From Streptomyces sp. NBC_00459 (GTDB lineage Bacteria; Actinomycetota; Actinomycetes; Streptomycetales; Streptomycetaceae), in NCBI RefSeq assembly GCF_036013955.1, contig NZ_CP107903.1, positions 9,176,001 through 9,240,000 of the forward strand: 64,000 nucleotides of DNA, written 5' to 3'. The first letter of the stretch is position 1; every line of letters begins with the position of its first letter. This document shows, piece after piece, positions 1-7,960 of the stretch. Under the pieces are notes generated by a model. The model saw only the letters and a list, made by a program, of their open reading frames with translations, made no database searches and was not told the origin of the DNA. The translations under genes were made by a program, and so were the position numbers.

Positions 1-898
1 TCGGCTGCCCGGTGTCCATCTCGACGAAGCCGAACTGGCCCGACTGGTTGCATTCGAGGAACCACCAGACGCCGTCGGGATCCTCCGCGAAGTCGAAGGC
101 CCCATAGGCGAGTTCGGCGCCCCGCAGATACCGGTGAACGGCCTCGGCGACAGGCGGCGGCACGTCGACCGGACGCCACGGCTCGTCCGAGGGTGCGAAG
201 CGGACATCGATGTCGTCAGGGTGCGCGTCGGGTGCGACGGCTTTGCGGGCGGCGAGGATCCGGTCGCCGACCGCCGTCAGACGGATGTCGGCCCGTTTGT
301 CGACCCGGCGTTGCAGCAGGGTGGGCCCGAAGGCGACGGCGGTGAAGTCGACATCGGGCGCCACCCTGCTCGTCGGCACCACTCTGGGTGGCTCCTGCGG
401 ATGCGATCCGGAGACCGGCTTGACGACCAGATCGGGAAAACGCAGCGCGAAATCCCGGGCGGCCTGCGGGAACGTGGTGATCAGCGTGGCCGGTACGGGG
501 AGCCTGCTGCGCTGCGCGAGATGCAGCTGCCAGGGCTTGTGGCGGGCCCGGGCGGCGGCGTCGGGGTGGTTCATCCAGCGCGCGCCGGTGCCCCGGAGCA
601 TGCCGTAGAAGGCCTGCGAGGCCTCCTCGGTGAGCCAGCCGGAGGGCACGGCGGCCCGCGCCCCCGGAACCCCGGGCCTGCGCAGCCAGACGGACCGCAG
701 CCCTTCCATGCTCAACGCCCTGCCGCCGGCGGAGAGATGCCCGCGGAAGGCACCGTTCACGTACTCGCCGGACAGGGCGACCTCGCCGGGCAGATCGGCG
801 GGATCGAGCCGGACCACGGGGATGCCGGTGCTGTTCAGCCGGGCCACCACCAGATCCGCCGTCACATCCTCCTCGGACGTCAGAACCAGGACCGTCAT
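1..898 (-). CDS. tgmB: ATP-grasp graspetide maturase (partial, C-terminus outside window)
   Basis: ATP-grasp ligase predicted to make side-chain ester or amide links in the precursor encoded just upstream (914-1105). The 299 codons visible begin MTVLVLTSEEDVTADLVVAR, a Rossmann-like pre-ATP-grasp segment, and continue through the conserved TgmB/MvdD-like stretches LRSVWLRRP, MNHPDAAARARHKPWQL and FPDLVVKPVSGS (ATP-binding lysine region) to AFDFAEDPDGVWWFLECNQSGQFGF, the Mg-binding end of the ATP-grasp fold. The gene runs off the left edge after roughly nine tenths of a typical length. Only 15 bp separate it from the precursor gene, so the two are almost certainly cotranscribed. Families of this type usually carry a PIMT-like methyltransferase gene next, which would lie outside the window. 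The assignment to the family is firm; the exact linkage chemistry is inferred. Confidence 0.93.
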   Translation of the reverse strand, partial: MTVLVLTSEEDVTADLVVARLNSTGIPVVRLDPADLPGEVALSGEYVNGAFRGHLSAGGRALSMEGLRSVWLRRPGVPGARAAVPSGWLTEEASQAFYGMLRGTGARWMNHPDAAARARHKPWQLHLAQRSRLPVPATLITTFPQAARDFALRFPDLVVKPVSGSHPQEPPRVVPTSRVAPDVDFTAVAFGPTLLQRRVDKRADIRLTAVGDRILAARKAVAPDAHPDDIDVRFAPSDEPWRPVDVPPPVAEAVHRYLRGAELAYGAFDFAEDPDGVWWFLECNQSGQFGFVEMDTGQP

Positions 899-913
899 CG
901 CGTCAGGTCCACG

Positions 914-1105
914 TCAGTCATCGAAGTGCGTCTTGGAACCGGCAGTTGACGTGGTGGACCCGAATTCGCGCATCACGGCATGGTCATGAGCGGCAATCCG
1001 CCCGCCAGGAAGCACATTCAACTGCAGTCCGCAGTCGTAGCTGTACGGAGCGCTCACCTCCAACTGCTCAGCTGGGCGCGCGTAGTTCAGAACGAACAGC
1101 TGCAT
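914..1105 (-). CDS. tgmA: ATP-grasp-modified RiPP (graspetide) precursor peptide
   Basis: Precursor of 63 residues. The start at 1105 is chosen because GAGGAGAAGCG lies directly upstream and the peptide then begins MQLFVLNYARPAEQ; a longer frame from 1165 has no family match. The leader shows the LNYARP and APYSYD signatures of the ATP-grasp-modified RiPP family, a GGR turn in the middle, and the C-terminal core TTSTAGSKTHFDD. The core is rich in Thr and Ser donors followed by two Asp acceptors, as expected for ring closure by omega-ester bonds. It is the first gene of the unit and is followed at 15 bp by the ATP-grasp ligase. By analogy with fuscimiditide-type clusters, a later Asp methylation to aspartimide is possible, but the enzyme is not in view. 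Confidence 0.9.
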   Translation of the reverse strand: MQLFVLNYARPAEQLEVSAPYSYDCGLQLNVLPGGRIAAHDHAVMREFGSTTSTAGSKTHFDD

Positions 1106-1313
1106 CGCTTCTCCTCGATCGGCGACGACGTCGGTCAAGTGGACGGGGGAGCTCCGGTAATACAACTGTCCCGTCCCCCTTGCCCCGCCTCCAAGGAGTT
1201 ATACGAATCGAACGAGTGAATGGTTGCCTCACGTTGTCGGCAACTGCGTCCGGGCGGCATTTCGCGAGCCGGGACCGACGCCCGCGGGTCGTCGGGCCGA
1301 CGCCGTGGACGGG
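1106..1313. promoter_or_regulatory. Upstream region of the graspetide genes
   Basis: This 208-bp stretch separates the precursor gene from the DUF6479 gene on the same (minus) strand. Read on the minus strand it contains TATAAC (about 1199-1204) roughly 95 bp before the precursor start, a possible -10 element, but I see no convincing -35 partner. No gene is visible in it. Confidence 0.25.
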
Positions 1314-1685
1314 TCAGTGGCGACCCAGGCCGCCACTGCCGAAGGAGCCGCTGGAGCCGGGATCCCAGCGCCCCCGCTGCTGGTCCTTCCGCCGCTTCGT
1401 CGACGCGTGATGGAGTTCGTGCGGCATCAGCCGCTCCCGCTCCTCGGCCGCGCGCGGCATCTCGTCGGGCTCTCTCATCTCACGGACCTCGTGCACCGGG
1501 CCGGAAGGCGGAAGTGTGGGTTGTTCGTCGGGGCGGGGCCGGGGGGATTCCCGGTCCCGGACCCGCATGCCGAACCAGAAGGCCCAGATCAGTGCACCAG
1601 CGATGAACAGGCCCGCGACAAATGCGGCCGTTACGTTGAGTAGATCGCTCGACGCGGCCAGTAGTTCAGACGTTGTCGTACTCAT
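1314..1685 (-). CDS. DUF6479 family single-pass membrane protein
   Basis: A 123-aa Streptomyces protein of unknown function. Residues 18-40 form one hydrophobic helix (VTAAFVAGLFIAGALIWAFW) followed by a basic RVRDRE stop-transfer, so the N-terminus is likely outside and the tail cytoplasmic. The tail carries the family signatures LPPSGPVHEVREMREPDEMP and MPHELHHAST and ends in a Gly/Ser-rich segment (WDPGSSGSFGSGGLGRH). It lies 208 bp upstream of, and parallel to, the graspetide precursor, an arrangement I recall from other Streptomyces graspetide loci, so it could serve export or immunity; that is inference. There is no Shine-Dalgarno sequence, but GATAAT lies 6 nt before the ATG, suggesting a leaderless transcript. 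Confidence 0.85.
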   Translation of the reverse strand: MSTTTSELLAASSDLLNVTAAFVAGLFIAGALIWAFWFGMRVRDRESPRPRPDEQPTLPPSGPVHEVREMREPDEMPRAAEERERLMPHELHHASTKRRKDQQRGRWDPGSSGSFGSGGLGRH

Positions 1686-1697
1686 ATACCGATTATC
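1686..1697 (-). promoter_or_regulatory. Candidate -10 element for a leaderless DUF6479 transcript
   Basis: Minus-strand GATAAT at 1697-1692 is followed by 6 nt and then the ATG at 1685, which places a start site about +7 from the -10 on the start codon itself. No Shine-Dalgarno sequence precedes the ATG. The -35 match is poor. Confidence 0.35.
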
Positions 1698-1758
1698 GCC
1701 GACAGCATATGAATGCGCGTCCGAAAAGAGTCTGTGGAATCCCTGTCCCTCTTGTCGG

Positions 1759-2571
1759 TCAGGGCTTCACGGCGACGGCACCGAATTGCGGAAGAACGGC
1801 CGCGGAGCCGCTCTCCGGGCGCCACTGCGCGCAGGAGACCAGCCCCGGGTCGAGAAGGTCCAGGCCGTCGAAGAAGGCGGCGACCTCGGCACGGGGACGC
1901 GCGGTGATCGGCGGGGTAGCGTTCTCGTTCCAGAACTTCATCGCCTCGATGTTTCCCTCGCCGTCGAGGTCCGAGTCGGTCGTCGGATGGGTCAGGACCA
2001 GATAGCTTCCCGAGGGCACCGACGCCATGATCCGGCGCACGATGTCCTGCGCCTGGCCCGTGTCGAGCACGAAATTCAGGATGCCGAGCATCATGACGGC
2101 GACGGGCCGCTCGAAGTCGAGGGTCTCCGTGGCCCGCTGGACGATGCCGTCCGGGCGGTGGATGTCCGCGTCGATGTAGTCCGTGGCCCCCTCGCGCGTG
2201 CCGGTCAGCAGCGTACGGGCGTGCGCGAGCACGATCGGGTCGTTGTCGACGTACACGATCCGTGACTCGGGCGCGAGACGCTGGGCGATCTCATGGGTGT
2301 TGTCCACCGTCGGCAGCCCTGTGCCGATGTCCAGGAACTGGCGCACTCCCCGCTCGGCGACCAGGAAGCGCACGGCCCGCCCGAGGAAGGCCCGGTCCGC
2401 GCGGGCCACGCTGCGGATCAGCGGGAACATGGCGTCGATGTGGTCACCGACCCCCTGGTCGACGACGTAGTTGTCCTTGCCGCCGATCCAGTAGTTCCAC
2501 ACCCGCGCGTTGTGGGCCACCGAGGTGTCCAGCCGGCCGCGTCCCTCTGACGTGCTGCCCTGCTCGCTCAC
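1759..2571 (-). CDS. SAM-dependent methyltransferase, DUF574 family (Methyltransf_19)
   Basis: A 270-aa class I methyltransferase of the DUF574 family, which is greatly expanded in Streptomyces; substrates are unknown. Signatures are ARVWNYWIGGKDNYVVD near the N-terminus, the SAM-binding GxG loop FLDIGTGLPTVDNTHEIAQ, the acidic end of beta 2 in IVYVDNDPIVL, and a C-terminal AAFFDGLDLLDPGLV. An upstream GTG at 2589 is in frame, but AGAGGGAGCGAC sits directly before the GTG at 2571, so the shorter start is preferred. It is monocistronic, divergent from the TPR gene. A second member of the same family lies at 38525-39340 and shares the same motifs throughout. Confidence 0.88.
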   Translation of the reverse strand: MSEQGSTSEGRGRLDTSVAHNARVWNYWIGGKDNYVVDQGVGDHIDAMFPLIRSVARADRAFLGRAVRFLVAERGVRQFLDIGTGLPTVDNTHEIAQRLAPESRIVYVDNDPIVLAHARTLLTGTREGATDYIDADIHRPDGIVQRATETLDFERPVAVMMLGILNFVLDTGQAQDIVRRIMASVPSGSYLVLTHPTTDSDLDGEGNIEAMKFWNENATPPITARPRAEVAAFFDGLDLLDPGLVSCAQWRPESGSAAVLPQFGAVAVKP

Positions 2572-2773
2572 GTCGCTCCCTCTCGTCACTTCCCGTGCCC
2601 CGCACGGACGTTGACGAGCACACGAGCCGTCAACATCGTTCGCGCCTACGAGGGTGATCTTATGGCCGGGCTCTTCGCGGCCCGCGCGGGAGGCCGCGGA
2701 ACGGGTGCTGCCGTGTGCCGCCGGACAGGCCCTAGGCTCGCCGGAAAGGCCCCAGGGAGCGGGAGAGAGACCG

Positions 2774-4471
2774 ATGGACGACTACGGCTACGACCTCGGA
2801 ACCCACGGGCGGCCCGTGACGACCTCGTCCGCCGAGGCCCAGAAGTGGTTCGACCGGGGCCTGGTGTGGACGTACGGCTTCCACCACGAGGAGGCCGTCG
2901 CCTGTTTCGAGGCCGCCGCCGCGGCGGACCCCGACTGCGCCATGGCCCACTGGGGCATCGCCTACGCCCTCGGCCCGAACTACAACAAACCCTGGGAGTT
3001 CTTCGACGGCGAGGATCTCGCACGGACCGTCGCCCGTACCCACGCGGCCGTCGAACTCGCACAGCGGAAGGCGTCCGGTGCCACGCCCGCCGAACAGGCA
3101 CTGATCGGCGCTCTGCGGGCGCGCTACCCACAGGCGGAGGCCGTCGAGGACTGCTCGGTGTGGAACGAGCCCTACGCGGACAGCATGCGGACGGCGTACG
3201 AACTCGCCCCCGACGACCTCGACGTGGCCACCCTGTACGCCGACGCACTGATGAACCTGACGCCCTGGCAGCTGTGGGACGTACGCACGGGCGAGCCGGC
3301 CGAGGGCGCCCGCACCCTCGCCGCGAAGGCCGTCCTGGAGCGGGCGATCGCGACCGACGCCGGTTCGCGCCACCCGGGCCTCCTGCACCTCTACATCCAC
3401 CTGATGGAGATGTCCGCCGCCCCGGAGACCGCCCTGCCCGTCGCGGACCGGCTGCGCGGCCTGGTCCCGGACGCCGGCCACCTGCAGCACATGCCCACAC
3501 ATCTGGACGTGCTCTGCGGCGACTACCGGCGCGTGGTGGCGGACAACGCCGTGGCGGTCGTCGCCGACGAGAAGTTCCGCGAGCGGTCCGGCGCGATGAA
3601 CTTCTACACCCTCTACCGGGCGCACAACCACCACTTCAGGATCTACGGCGCGATGTTCCTGGGGCAGTCCAGGACCGCACTGGAGTCCGCCGCGCAACTC
3701 GAGGCCGCCGTCCCGGAGGAACTCCTGCGGGTGCAGAGCCCGCCCATGGCCGACTGGCTGGAGGGCTTCCTCGCCATGCGCGTCCATGTGCTGATCCGCT
3801 TCGGCCGCTGGTCGGACATCCTCGAACTGCCGCTGCCCGCCGACCCGTCGCTGTACTGCGTGACGACAGCCATGCTCCGGTACGCCCGAGGGGTCGCCCT
3901 CTCCGCCACCGGCCGGACCGCCGAGGCCGAGGCCGAACGCGAACTGTTCCGCGCGGCGCTCACCCGGATCCCGGAGACCCGGATGCTGTTCAACAACACC
4001 TGCCCGGACATCCTCGCCGTCGCGTCGGCGATGCTCGACGGCGAACTGGAGTACCGCAAGGGCAACCACGAGGCCGCCTTCGCCGCGCTGGAGCGCTCGA
4101 TCGAACTGGACGACAACCTTCCCTACGACGAGCCCTGGGGCTGGATGCAGCCCACCCGGCACGCCTACGGCGCCCTGCTCCTCGAACAGGGCCGTGTCGC
4201 CGAGGCGGAAGCCGTCTACCGGGCCGACCTCGGCCTCGACGAGACACTTCCGCGCGCCGTGCAGCATGCCGGCAATGTCTGGGCCCTGCACGGATTCCAC
4301 GAGTGCCTCGTCCGGCTGGGCAGGGACGGGGAGGCCCGGATCGTGGCCCAGCAGCTCAAGATCGCGCTCGCCCTGGCGGACGTCCCGATTGAGGCGTCCT
4401 GCTTCTGCCGTCTGGACGTGGGCACGGGCGGCACAGGTGGCACAGGCGGTGCGGACGGGGGCTGTTGCTGA
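2774..4471 (+). CDS. Tetratricopeptide repeat protein
   Basis: A 565-aa cytosolic protein built of degenerate TPR-like helical hairpins across most of its length, for example HHEEAVACFEAAAAADPDCAM near residue 35 and ALERSIELDDNLPYDEPWGWM near residue 440. There is no signal peptide or membrane segment. It resembles a family of roughly 550-residue bacterial TPR proteins containing conserved LLHLYIHLMEMS and MPTHLDVLCGDY blocks; biochemical function is not known. The start at 2774 is preferred over upstream in-frame starts because GGGAGCGGGAGAGAG precedes it and the family begins near here. The C-terminus is unusual, with a Cys cluster (ASCFCRLDV) and a Gly/Thr repeat tail ending GGCC. Confidence 0.82.
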   Translation: MDDYGYDLGTHGRPVTTSSAEAQKWFDRGLVWTYGFHHEEAVACFEAAAAADPDCAMAHWGIAYALGPNYNKPWEFFDGEDLARTVARTHAAVELAQRKASGATPAEQALIGALRARYPQAEAVEDCSVWNEPYADSMRTAYELAPDDLDVATLYADALMNLTPWQLWDVRTGEPAEGARTLAAKAVLERAIATDAGSRHPGLLHLYIHLMEMSAAPETALPVADRLRGLVPDAGHLQHMPTHLDVLCGDYRRVVADNAVAVVADEKFRERSGAMNFYTLYRAHNHHFRIYGAMFLGQSRTALESAAQLEAAVPEELLRVQSPPMADWLEGFLAMRVHVLIRFGRWSDILELPLPADPSLYCVTTAMLRYARGVALSATGRTAEAEAERELFRAALTRIPETRMLFNNTCPDILAVASAMLDGELEYRKGNHEAAFAALERSIELDDNLPYDEPWGWMQPTRHAYGALLLEQGRVAEAEAVYRADLGLDETLPRAVQHAGNVWALHGFHECLVRLGRDGEARIVAQQLKIALALADVPIEASCFCRLDVGTGGTGGTGGADGGCC

Positions 4472-4517
4472 GAGGGTGCCAGTGCATGTGATGCGAAATG
4501 ATGACGTTTCATATCAA

Positions 4518-4523
4518 TATATG
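4518..4523 (+). promoter_or_regulatory. Possible -10 element before DUF1569 gene
   Basis: TATATG lies 8 nt before the ATG at 4532 in a locally AT-rich stretch; no Shine-Dalgarno sequence is visible, so the mRNA may be leaderless. An imperfect inverted repeat (GAAA, 8 nt, TTTC, within 4491-4512) sits just upstream and could be an operator. No good -35 is present. Confidence 0.25.
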
Positions 4524-4531
4524 CTGGCGAC

Positions 4532-4984
4532 ATGGCCTCACCCACACTTACCGAGCTCACCGAGCGGCTGCCCGAGTCTCTCGGCCGCCCCGAAGCCGAC
4601 CTGCTGGCGCCGGGCGGCCCTTGGAACCTTTCCCAGACGCTGCAGCACTGTGCCCAGACCGTCCGCTACTCCGTGACCGGATACCCCACGCTCAAGCCCG
4701 CCCTGTTCCGGGCCACGGCCGGCGCCCTGGCCAAACGCCTCTTCCTGCGCCGCGGAGCGACGAAGCACTCGCTCGGCGCGGAGATCGACGGGGCTCCGTC
4801 ACTGGACCCGAGCCTGCCGTCGGCAGAGGCCGCGTCGGACCTCGCGGACGCGGTGGCCCTGTTCACCGGCCATACAGGACCGCACGCCCCGCACCCCGCC
4901 TACGGACACTGCACGCACGACGAGTTCGCACGCCTGCACGCCATGCATCTCGCCGAACACCTCCCAGGACTGGCCGACGCCTGA
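4532..4984 (+). CDS. DUF1569 family protein (DinB-like fold)
   Basis: A 150-aa protein of the DUF1569 family, part of the DinB/YfiT four-helix superfamily. Visible features are the WNLSQTLQHCAQTVRYS helix, in which the His sits at the position of the first DinB metal ligand, a central LKPALFRATAGALAKRLFLRRG segment, and a C-terminal H-rich helix (HDEFARLHAMHLAEHLPGL) with the remaining potential metal ligands. No function is established for the family. The gene is separated by 60 AT-rich bases from the TPR gene and ends 13 bp from the convergent iorA-like gene, so it is transcribed alone or as a tail of the TPR unit. Confidence 0.8.
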   Translation: MASPTLTELTERLPESLGRPEADLLAPGGPWNLSQTLQHCAQTVRYSVTGYPTLKPALFRATAGALAKRLFLRRGATKHSLGAEIDGAPSLDPSLPSAEAASDLADAVALFTGHTGPHAPHPAYGHCTHDEFARLHAMHLAEHLPGLADA

Positions 4985-4997
4985 CGCCGCGCCGCCG

Positions 4998-5456
4998 TCA
5001 CCCCAGTTTGGTGGCGGCGCTCTTGATCGCCTCGCGGATACGGAAATAGGTCCCGCAGCGGCAGACGTTCGCGATCGCGTCGATATCGGCGTCCGTGGGG
5101 TTCTTCGTGCGCTTCAGCAGGGCCACCGCCGCCATGATCTGGCCGGGCTGGCAGAAGCCGCACTGGGCCACGTCCTGCTCCAGCCAGGCCTCCTGCACGG
5201 GGTGCAGCCGGTCGTCGTCCGCCAGGCCCTCGATGGTGGTGACCTCCTTCCCCGCGGCCTCGGCCACGGGGACCACACAGGGATTGACCGCCTCGCCGTC
5301 GAGATGGCTGGTGCAGGCCTTGCAGACGTCGATCCCGCAGCCGTACTTGGGGCCACGCACGCCGAGCAGATCGCGCAGCACCCACAGCAGGGGCAGGTCG
5401 TCGGGGGCGTCGACGGTGACGGACTTCCCGTTGACGGTGAAGGTGTGGGAGGGCAC
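4998..5456 (-). CDS. iorA: Isoquinoline 1-oxidoreductase-type alpha subunit, two [2Fe-2S] clusters
   Basis: Small iron-sulfur subunit of a molybdenum hydroxylase, 152 aa. The N-terminal plant-type ferredoxin domain holds the cluster cysteines in YGCGIDVCKACTSHLDGEAVNPC, and the C-terminal alpha-helical domain holds the second cluster in QCGFCQPGQIMAAVALL and NVCRCGTY. Electrons from substrate hydroxylation at the Mo centre pass through these clusters. It lies 78 bp downstream of the large-subunit gene on the same strand, forming a two-gene operon. The substrate is unknown: homologues act on N-heterocycles or aldehydes, and the symbol denotes family resemblance only. No separate flavin subunit or XdhC-like maturation gene is nearby. 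Confidence 0.9.
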   Translation of the reverse strand: MPSHTFTVNGKSVTVDAPDDLPLLWVLRDLLGVRGPKYGCGIDVCKACTSHLDGEAVNPCVVPVAEAAGKEVTTIEGLADDDRLHPVQEAWLEQDVAQCGFCQPGQIMAAVALLKRTKNPTDADIDAIANVCRCGTYFRIREAIKSAATKLG

Positions 5457-5534
5457 GTACGTTCTCCTGTCAGGGTGCTGAGGGCGCTGAGCCGAGGGGG
5501 CTCAGTGGGCGTTCGGCGGATGTTCGGCCGGCAC

Positions 5535-7742
5535 TCAGCGAGGAAAGGGAGTGAAGTCGACGTCGAAGTTGACGGGGAAAGCGCGCGGCTTCGTGCCGGT
5601 GGCCCGGGCGTAGGCGTTGGCGATCGCCCCGACGGCCGCCGGGACACCCAGCTCTCCCGCGCCGCCCGGCTCGCCGCTCGCGGGCATGATGAAGATCTTC
5701 ACGTCCTTGGGGCTGTCCTTCTGCCGCGCGTAGTGGAACTGCGAGTAACTGCCTTCCAACGGCAGTCCCCTGTCGATGTGGAGGCCGGCCCGCAGGGTGG
5801 TGGAGACGGCGTCCGTCAGACCGCCGAGCAGCTGGGCCTCAAGCCCTCGCGGATTGATCGGCCGCCCCACATCGGCGGCGATGACGGCCTTGGTGACCCG
5901 TGGCCGCTTCGGGTCCGTGGCGTCGATCTCGACCAGACAGGCCGTGCAGGACTTGTACTCCTCGTGGAAGCCGACGCCCTGTGCCCAGCCCTTCGGCAGA
6001 GCGCGGCCCCACCCGCCCTCCGTCGCGACCTTGTCGAGCACGGCCCGCTGCCGGTCGGACTTGAGGAACTCGCGCCGGAAGACCACCGGGTCCTTGCCCA
6101 GCTTGGCCGCCAGTTCGTCGGCGACGATCTCCTCCGCGCCCCGGGTGTTGCCCGAGTACACGGAGCGCCAGGACCCGGTGTGCATCTTCAACGGCACCTC
6201 GGTGAGTACCTGGGTGGTGAGGCCGAAGTTGTACGGGGACTTCACGGTGGTCAGGAAGAGCGTCTGGGCGAAGCCCGCGTTGCCCACCCCGGAGGGGAGA
6301 CTGGCCGCGGTGGCGGTCAGGATCTCGCCGAGACCGTGCCGGAAGTCGGTCTCCACGGCCGCCACCCGGTGCTCGAACGAGAGCACCTGCCCGAGCGCGT
6401 AGGTGGCACGGATCCTGTGGTGGGTGGCGGGCCGCATCCGGCCGTGTCGCATGTCGTCGATCCGTGACCACTGGAGCCGGACCGGGCGCCCGCTCTTCTG
6501 TGAGACGAGCGCGGCCTCCAGCGCGGCGTCGAAGAACAGCCGGCGACCGAAGGAGCCGCCCGCCTGCACCACATGGACGGTGACCTTGTCCAGCGGCAGT
6601 CCGAGCTCCTTCGCGATGGTCTGGCGGGCCACGATCGGGGACTTCAGCCCCGACCAGATCTCGGCCCGGTCGGAACGGACGTCCGCGACGGCCGAGTTGG
6701 TCTCCAGCGGAGCATGGCTGGCGAACGCGAAGTCGAACTCGGCGTCCACCCGCTTGACCAGCAGCCCGGGAACCACCAGCGGGGCGGTCGCCGCCTTCAG
6801 CTTCTCGGTGATCTCGTCGTCGGAGAACGCGTCGACGCTGCCGGGACCCCAGACGACGTCCAGGGCGTCCTTGGCGTCGAGTGCCTGCCCGAAGGTCTCC
6901 GCGACCACCGCGACGCCCGAGGGGACGGTCACGACGTCCAGGACGCCCGGCATGGCCCGTACGGCGGACTCGTTGTTCACCGATTTCACGGTGCCGTTGA
7001 TGGTGGGCGGCCGGCGCAGCATGCAGGGCTTGGCGCCGGGCACCTCCAGGTCGAGGGTGTACTCCTGGCGGCCGGTGATGATCGCCCGGGCGTCGATACG
7101 GGAGGTGGGGGTGCCGACCAGCGTGTGCTCGGACTCCGGCTTGGGGGTGGCGGTGAGCGCGCCCAGACCGGGGGAGGCCGCGGCTGCCGACAGTGATCCG
7201 TAGGAGGCGGTGCGCCCGTCCGGCGCCGTCACCGTTCCCTGATGGACCGTCAACTCGCCGGCCTTCAAGCCCCATTGCCGCGCGGCGGCGGCGACCATAC
7301 GGGCACGGGCCGCCGCGGCTGTGTGCCGTACCGGGTCGTAGAGCGAACGGATCGAGTTGGAACTGCCGGTCAGCTGATTGAAGAGCAGCTCGGGCCGAGC
7401 GTCGTCCAGCCGGATGCGTACCCGGGCGAGCGGGACGTCCAGCTCCTCGGCCACCAGCATCGCCACCGCTGTCGTGAGGCCCTGCCCGACCTCCTCTCTC
7501 GGCAGCCGGAAGTCCACGATCCCGTCCTCGCCGATCTCCAGCACCAGCATGTTCGCGGTGGGCGCGCTCGCGAGGATCAGCACATCCCCGAGGTCGACCA
7601 GATCGGCCGGTGCGGGCAGCGTCGGTATCGCGGCCTCGGCGCTGGTCGGCGCGACGGCGTCGAGGCCGACGTTCGTTGCCAGCGAGAGGGTGGGGGCGGC
7701 GACCAGATAGGTGAGGAACCTGCGCCTGCCGAGTCGTTTCAT
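5535..7742 (-). CDS. iorB: Isoquinoline 1-oxidoreductase-type beta subunit, molybdopterin-binding, Tat-exported
   Basis: Large 735-aa molybdenum-cofactor subunit partnering the iron-sulfur protein encoded downstream. The start at 7742 gives MKRLGRRRFLTYLVAAPTLS, a twin-arginine signal (RRRFLTY plus hydrophobic stretch), preceded by GGAGCG; the much longer open frame upstream is antisense or noncoding. Mo-pterin signatures include QAGGSFGRRLFFDAALEAA near residue 395 and GEPGGAGELGVPAAVGAIANAYA near the C-terminus, which contains the catalytic glutamate region. FRLPREEVGQGL matches the family's early conserved block. The enzyme should act outside the membrane with the small subunit carried along by Tat. 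Natural electron acceptor and substrate cannot be read from the sequence. Confidence 0.9.
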   Translation of the reverse strand: MKRLGRRRFLTYLVAAPTLSLATNVGLDAVAPTSAEAAIPTLPAPADLVDLGDVLILASAPTANMLVLEIGEDGIVDFRLPREEVGQGLTTAVAMLVAEELDVPLARVRIRLDDARPELLFNQLTGSSNSIRSLYDPVRHTAAAARARMVAAAARQWGLKAGELTVHQGTVTAPDGRTASYGSLSAAAASPGLGALTATPKPESEHTLVGTPTSRIDARAIITGRQEYTLDLEVPGAKPCMLRRPPTINGTVKSVNNESAVRAMPGVLDVVTVPSGVAVVAETFGQALDAKDALDVVWGPGSVDAFSDDEITEKLKAATAPLVVPGLLVKRVDAEFDFAFASHAPLETNSAVADVRSDRAEIWSGLKSPIVARQTIAKELGLPLDKVTVHVVQAGGSFGRRLFFDAALEAALVSQKSGRPVRLQWSRIDDMRHGRMRPATHHRIRATYALGQVLSFEHRVAAVETDFRHGLGEILTATAASLPSGVGNAGFAQTLFLTTVKSPYNFGLTTQVLTEVPLKMHTGSWRSVYSGNTRGAEEIVADELAAKLGKDPVVFRREFLKSDRQRAVLDKVATEGGWGRALPKGWAQGVGFHEEYKSCTACLVEIDATDPKRPRVTKAVIAADVGRPINPRGLEAQLLGGLTDAVSTTLRAGLHIDRGLPLEGSYSQFHYARQKDSPKDVKIFIMPASGEPGGAGELGVPAAVGAIANAYARATGTKPRAFPVNFDVDFTPFPR

Positions 7743-7960
7743 CGACGCTCCGTTCAAGCGTGCCCGCCGACGTCGCCGGGCCGCGCTCAGATCATTACCG
7801 AGTGGTAGGCACAGGTTCAAGGGCCTTGGATTTTCCTCCGACGTGACGTGGACGACGCCGGTTCGACCGACGGGTGCGACCGGTGCTGTTGTCGAGCTCC
7901 TTCGACGCGACCCGGCCAGGGAAAGGGAAAGCGGGCCGAAACGGTGACGGTCCCGGTCCG

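Noticed and set aside
2732..4300. 522-codon minus-strand frame opposite the TPR protein
   Set aside because: Shadow of the TPR gene produced by high third-position GC; composition is not protein-like.
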